Position numbers and translations under genes: made by a program | Part shown: piece after piece, positions 7,486 to 9,960 of the stretch | How the letters are laid out: every line of letters begins with the position of its first letter | Numbering within the stretch: the stretch's first letter is position 1 | Source: CAZBUH01 sp964495095 | Lineage (GTDB): Bacteria > Bacillota > Clostridia > Oscillospirales > Oscillospiraceae | Direction of reading: 5' to 3' | Length of the DNA stretch: 9,960 bases | Assembly: GCA_964495095.1 (NCBI GenBank) | Contig: CAZBUH010000076.1 | Coordinates: 1 to 9,960, forward strand | Notes under the pieces: model-generated | What the model was told of the DNA's origin: nothing | Databases searched by the model: none | What the model saw: only the letters and a program-made list of their open reading frames with translations

Positions 7486-7845
7486 ATGAACGACCTGTTT
7501 CACCTTTTTAATTCCAACGTGTCCATCGGACAGGCGCTGCTGTATTCTGTTATCGGTTTGGCTGTAGTATTTCTTATGCTGGCCATCCTTATGGTGATAA
7601 TCAGGATAATGGCGGCCATTATGGAAAAAGCCATAAAAAAACCGCAGATTTCCGAGAGCGCTGAGCCTCCCGCGGAGACGCCCAAGGCTCCGCCCGCACC
7701 CGGCTCCGCCGGCGAGCTGAAGCTTGTGGGCGTAACGGAGAGAGAAGCGGCCATGATAATGGCCATAGTGGCGGACAATATGGGCAAGCCCATAAACGAG
7801 CTGCGCTTTAAATCCATCAGGGAGGTAAAGGAAGATGAAATATAA
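7486..7845 (+). CDS. oadG: Oxaloacetate decarboxylase gamma-type membrane subunit
   Basis: The 119-residue product has a single strong N-terminal membrane helix at about 13-45 (SIGQALLYSVIGLAVVFLML), then basic residues (MEKAIKKP), an Ala/Pro/Glu linker (54-74), and a short cytosolic domain ending GVTEREAAMIMAIVADNMGK. That layout matches OadG, the gamma subunit that anchors the carboxyltransferase and carrier to the beta subunit. Sequence is weakly conserved in this family, so position between oadA and the biotin carrier carries much of the weight. GGGGAG (7473-7478) lies seven bases before the ATG. Its 3' end overlaps the next gene by 11 bases, suggesting translational coupling. Confidence 0.82.
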   Translation: MNDLFHLFNSNVSIGQALLYSVIGLAVVFLMLAILMVIIRIMAAIMEKAIKKPQISESAEPPAETPKAPPAPGSAGELKLVGVTEREAAMIMAIVADNMGKPINELRFKSIREVKEDEI

Positions 7846-8230
7846 AGTTACCCTTAACAACAAGACCTACGAGGTAGAGGTGGAGGCCGGAGAGGCCATG
7901 CTGGTGGATGAATACGAGGCTTACGCGCCCGCCGCGGCCACTGCGCCCGCGGTTTCCGCCGCTCCCGCTGCGGTGCCTGCGGCGCCTGCTCCCGCAGCCC
8001 CTGCCGTTACAGCGGCCGGTGAGACCGTCGCCTCGCCTATGCCCGGGAATATCCTGGACGTCAAGGTAAGCCAGGGCGCCTCCGTCAAGGCCGGGGACGT
8101 TGTGATGATTCTTGAGGCGATGAAGATGGAAAACGAGATCGTGGCCCCCAGGGACGGCGTTGTGGCCCAGCTTGTGGTGTCGAAGGGAGCAACGGTGGAT
8201 ACCGGCGCTCCGCTCTTCGTGATTGCATAA
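7835..8230 (+). CDS. Biotin carboxyl carrier protein of the oxaloacetate decarboxylase
   Basis: The 131-residue protein starts with a short beta segment MKYKVTLNNKTYEVEVEAGE (1-20). A long Ala/Pro linker follows (about 30-62), then a complete biotinyl domain from about 63 to 131 with EAMKMEN at 94-100; Lys97 is the expected biotin site. It shuttles the carboxyl group from the alpha subunit to the membrane beta subunit. Fused forms carry this domain at the C-terminus of OadA; here the preceding OadA lacks it, so the free carrier completes the enzyme. The MKM context and gene position argue against a lipoyl domain. Translation probably depends partly on the upstream gene because of the 11-base overlap; GGAGG (7821-7825) lies nine bases before the ATG. 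The gene could also be described as a gcdC/mmdC-like carrier. Confidence 0.92.
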   Translation: MKYKVTLNNKTYEVEVEAGEAMLVDEYEAYAPAAATAPAVSAAPAAVPAAPAPAAPAVTAAGETVASPMPGNILDVKVSQGASVKAGDVVMILEAMKMENEIVAPRDGVVAQLVVSKGATVDTGAPLFVIA

Positions 8231-8242
8231 GGAGGGCGGAGA

Positions 8243-9433
8243 ATGACCGATGTTTTGGAAAAGGTAGGCACCATGTTTACAGACTCGGGCTTTGCCGCGT
8301 TCTTTGCCGACGGCGGCTGGAAGTCCCTGATAATGATACTTCTTGCATGTGTGCTGCTGTACCTTGGAATCGTAAAAAAATTCGAGCCGCTGCTTCTTGT
8401 GGGCATCGCCTTCGGTATGCTGCTTACGAACCTGCCCGGCTCCGACATGTACCATCCTGAACTGTGGGACGCCTTTATAGCCGGCGATATCGGCTACGGC
8501 ACGATAATACATGAGGGCGGGCTTCTGGATATACTATACTGCGGCGTAAAATCCGGCCTGTACCCGTCGCTCATCTTTATGGGCGTTGGCGCCATGACCG
8601 ATTTCGGCCCGCTGCTCTCAAATCCCAAAAGCCTGCTTTTGGGTTCGGCGGCCCAGCTTGGCGTTTACTGCGCCTTTATTCTGGCTGTTGTTCTGGGCTT
8701 TGACGGCAATGCCGCCGCCGCTATCGCAATTATCGGCGGAGCCGACGGCCCCACCGCCATTTTCCTCACCACAAAGCTGGCCCCGGCGCTTCTGGGCGCT
8801 ATCGCCATCGCCGCCTACTCCTACATGGCGCTTATCCCCCTCATACAGCCGCCCATAATGCGGGCGCTCACCACCAAGAAGGAGCGGGAGATAGTCATGA
8901 CCCAGGAGCGGACGGTCTCCAAGACGGAAAAAATAATCTTCCCCATTGTGGTGTCAATTTTCGTAATCCTTCTCCTGCCCAGCACGGCCCCGCTTATCGG
9001 CTCGCTGATGCTCGGAAATCTCTTCAGGGAGTGCGGAGTTACGGATCGCCTTTCCGACACCGCCCAGAACGCCCTTATGAACATAGTCACAATATTCCTG
9101 GGCATAAGCGTGGGCGCTACCACCGTGGCGAAGAACTTCCTGAACTTCCAGACAATCGCCATCATTGTCCTCGGCCTGCTGGCGTTCTGCTTCTCCACTG
9201 CGGGCGGCCTGCTCCTTGGAAAGCTTATGTGCGTATTGACCCACGGAAAGATAAATCCCCTTATCGGCTCCGCCGGAGTTTCCGCCGTCCCGATGGCAGC
9301 CCGGGTGAGCCAGGTGGAGGGACAGAAGGCAAACCCGAAGAACTTCCTGCTTATGCACGCCATGGGGCCCAACGTGGCCGGAGTTATCGGCTCCGCCGTC
9401 GCAGCGGGATTCCTGCTGGCAATATTCGGCTGA
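8243..9433 (+). CDS. oadB: Sodium-translocating oxaloacetate decarboxylase, beta subunit
   Basis: This polytopic membrane subunit decarboxylates carboxybiotin and couples the free energy to Na+ export. The family hallmark IIGGADGPTAI is at 163-173, with Asp168 at the place of the essential Asp203 of Klebsiella OadB. A second hallmark NPLIGSAGVSAVPMAAR (338-354) keeps Asn338, Gly342, Ser347 and Arg354 in the spacing of the Klebsiella residues Asn373, Gly377, Ser382 and Arg389. About ten hydrophobic segments are visible, and the hydrophilic stretch TKKEREIVMTQERTVSKTEK (211-230) is a cytosolic loop. At 396 residues it is a normal length for the OadB/MmdB/GcdB family; the substrate is inferred from the alpha subunit. 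GGAGGG (8231-8236) is six bases before the ATG, and only 12 bases separate it from the carrier gene. It is the last gene of the operon. Confidence 0.95.
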   Translation: MTDVLEKVGTMFTDSGFAAFFADGGWKSLIMILLACVLLYLGIVKKFEPLLLVGIAFGMLLTNLPGSDMYHPELWDAFIAGDIGYGTIIHEGGLLDILYCGVKSGLYPSLIFMGVGAMTDFGPLLSNPKSLLLGSAAQLGVYCAFILAVVLGFDGNAAAAIAIIGGADGPTAIFLTTKLAPALLGAIAIAAYSYMALIPLIQPPIMRALTTKKEREIVMTQERTVSKTEKIIFPIVVSIFVILLLPSTAPLIGSLMLGNLFRECGVTDRLSDTAQNALMNIVTIFLGISVGATTVAKNFLNFQTIAIIVLGLLAFCFSTAGGLLLGKLMCVLTHGKINPLIGSAGVSAVPMAARVSQVEGQKANPKNFLLMHAMGPNVAGVIGSAVAAGFLLAIFG

Positions 9434-9435
9434 AA

Positions 9436-9570
9436 CTATCGCATAAAAAATCCGCCCGGAATTTTCCGGGCGGATTTTTTATGCTTTTTGATTTGTACGG
9501 CGGCAAATACAAAGGAAACAGTAAACGCAAGGATGCCGGCGACAGGGGCGCCGATGTACTTATCTGAAAT
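9436..9570 (-). pseudogene. Possible C-terminal remnant of a minus-strand membrane protein (MATE-like)
   Basis: The minus strand is open for 44 codons from an in-frame TGA at 9571-9573 to TAG at 9436-9438, with no ATG start near its beginning. The translation includes KYIGAPVAG followed by ILAFTVSFVFAAVQIKKHKK, which reads like the last membrane helix and basic tail of a transporter; the FPVADVLTLLVS-type end of MATE exporters is the closest pattern I know. The last codons run through the terminator hairpin, which is abnormal. One extra A in the A run just before it (plus 9484-9490 region) would give a TAA at the hairpin edge. It may be a gene cut by the insertion of the element to the right and now decaying. 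Chance is a real alternative because the piece is short. Confidence 0.33.
9441..9484. terminator. Bidirectional terminator after oadB
   Basis: A perfect 20-bp stem (9441-9460 with 9465-9484) has the core TCCGCCCGGA / TCCGGGCGGA, a four-base loop, and an A6 tract on the left that pairs with a T6 tract on the right. It can thus act in both directions. It begins seven bases after the oadB stop. Two-way design suggests a convergent gene once stood to the right, matching the minus-strand remnant there. Confidence 0.9.
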
Positions 9571-9600
9571 TCAAGATATCGCGGAATGTTTTCGACAATT

Positions 9601-9606
9601 TATAAT
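9601..9606 (+). promoter_or_regulatory. Possible -10 box for the recombinase gene
   Basis: An exact TATAAT lies about 65 bases before the recombinase start. No good -35 box is found 16-18 bases upstream (9577-9583 is GC-rich and non-matching) and there is no extended -10 TG, so this is tentative. Transcription from it would begin at the base of the following hairpin. Confidence 0.3.
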
Positions 9607-9608
9607 TT

Positions 9609-9645
9609 AAGGGCTTACCCGCAAATTTTCAGCGGGTAGGCCCTT
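9609..9645 (+). terminator. Strong hairpin in the recombinase leader (terminator or attenuator)
   Basis: AAGGGCTTACCCGC (9609-9622) pairs with GCGGGTAGGCCCTT (9632-9645) over 14 bp with a single G-T wobble and a nine-base loop. It is followed by TCACAATTTT, a weak T-rich tail. It sits 13 bases before the recombinase ribosome binding site, so it might insulate the element from outside transcription or attenuate recombinase expression. Confidence 0.5.
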
Positions 9646-9671
9646 TCACAATTTTATGGGGAGGATCGTTT

Positions 9672-9960
9672 ATGGAAATATATGGATATATTCGCGTGAG
9701 TACACGTGAACAGAATGAGGACAGGCAGCTTATCGCCCTGCATGAGGTGGGCGTGATGGAGAAGAATATCTATATGGACAAGCAGAGCGGCAAGGACTTT
9801 GACCGGCCCGCCTACAAGCGGCTGCTGCGAAAACTGAAAAAAGACGATCTGCTCTATATCAAGAGCATTGACCGTCTTGGCAGGAACTATGAGGAAATTC
9901 AGACGCAATGGAGAGCTATCACGAAGGAGAAGGGCGCAGATATTTGTGTGCTGGATATGC
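9672..9960 (+). CDS. Small serine recombinase / resolvase, N-terminal part (3' truncated)
   Basis: Ninety-six codons of the resolvase/invertase catalytic domain are present; the gene runs off the window. The start is ATG 9672, with GGGGAGG (9658-9664) seven bases before it. The N-terminus MEIYGYIRVSTREQNEDRQL places the nucleophile at Ser10 and Arg8 beside it. DRPAYKRLL supplies Arg45, and IKSIDRLGRN (63-72) supplies Asp67, Arg68 and Arg71. These are the positions of the catalytic residues in gamma-delta resolvase, so the enzyme should be active as far as can be seen. Such enzymes exchange DNA strands between two short sites through a covalent Ser-DNA link. This subtype is common in mobile elements and plasmids of gut Clostridia. 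Isoleucine is mostly ATC/ATT rather than ATA here, unlike parts of the window to the left, which fits foreign origin. Whether it is a resolvase, an invertase or a longer integrase needs the missing C-terminus. Confidence 0.9.
   Translation, partial: MEIYGYIRVSTREQNEDRQLIALHEVGVMEKNIYMDKQSGKDFDRPAYKRLLRKLKKDDLLYIKSIDRLGRNYEEIQTQWRAITKEKGADICVLDM

Larger units (their letters stand above)
9571..9960. mobile_element. Putative left end of an integrated mobile element
   Basis: From about 9560 the base composition turns AT-richer, the minus-strand open frame stops abruptly at 9573, and the first gene met is a serine recombinase. No terminal inverted repeat or target duplication can be checked because the other end is outside the window, so the exact edge is a guess somewhere between about 9555 and 9605. 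Confidence 0.35.

Noticed and set aside
7817..8512. Long minus-strand open frame (231 codons) opposite the biotin carrier and oadB; several similar ones lie opposite other genes (for example 6444-7037, 297-767, 8821-9372).
   Set aside because: All lie opposite well-identified plus-strand genes in GC-rich DNA, give low-complexity His/Gly/Arg or Pro-rich translations, and match no family I know.
9481..9567. Plus-strand 28-codon frame starting at ATG 9481, and a second small frame ending at 9610.
   Set aside because: The ATG lies inside the terminator stem, neither frame has a ribosome binding site, and the translations match nothing; the minus-strand reading is more protein-like.
1..9960. CRISPR arrays, tRNA or rRNA genes, toxin-antitoxin or known defence genes.
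   Set aside because: No regularly spaced repeats, no cloverleaf or rRNA-like sequence, and every long coding region is accounted for by the families listed. Any such cargo would have to lie beyond the recombinase.

Overview
The window looks like chromosome of a GC-rich, probably gut-dwelling member of the Clostridia (Bacillota). The evidence is strong GGAGG-type ribosome binding sites, TTG and GTG starts, many AGG and ATA codons despite high GC, a YmfF/YmfH M16 protease-like pair next to lgt, and a split biotin-dependent sodium-pumping oxaloacetate decarboxylase. I cannot name the genus. Almost all of the first 9.4 kb is coded on the plus strand.

Layout. (1) 3-1658: 3' part of a GH94 glycoside phosphorylase / cyclic beta-1,2-glucan synthase-type gene, cut by the window start. 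(2) 1756-5815: a likely four-gene operon. It holds ymfF-like and ymfH-like genes (11-nt overlap), lgt, and a small acidic helical protein, with an extended -10 promoter near 1665 and a clear terminator at 5847-5877. (3) 5878-6092: an intergenic stretch with a long imperfect inverted repeat and then a good promoter. (4) 6093-9433: a four-gene oad operon of carboxyltransferase alpha (no biotin domain), membrane gamma subunit, free-standing biotin carrier and membrane beta subunit, closed by a perfect 20-bp bidirectional hairpin. (5) 9436-9960: probable edge of a mobile element. A minus-strand fragment resembling the C-terminus of a membrane protein is cut off near 9570. It is followed by a more AT-rich leader, a strong hairpin and the start of a small serine recombinase that runs off the window.

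How the genes work together. The oad genes form one machine: alpha moves the carboxyl group of oxaloacetate to biotin on the carrier, beta decarboxylates carboxybiotin and exports Na+, and gamma anchors the complex. In the M16 pair, one protein keeps the zinc site and lacks the Arg/Tyr pair, and the other does the reverse, which implies an obligate heterodimer. Lgt lipidates prolipoproteins at the membrane.

Most of the window is ordinary housekeeping and energy metabolism. I see no clear previously undescribed multi-gene system. The stretch most worth a second look is the recombinase boundary at the right end, whose cargo lies outside the window.
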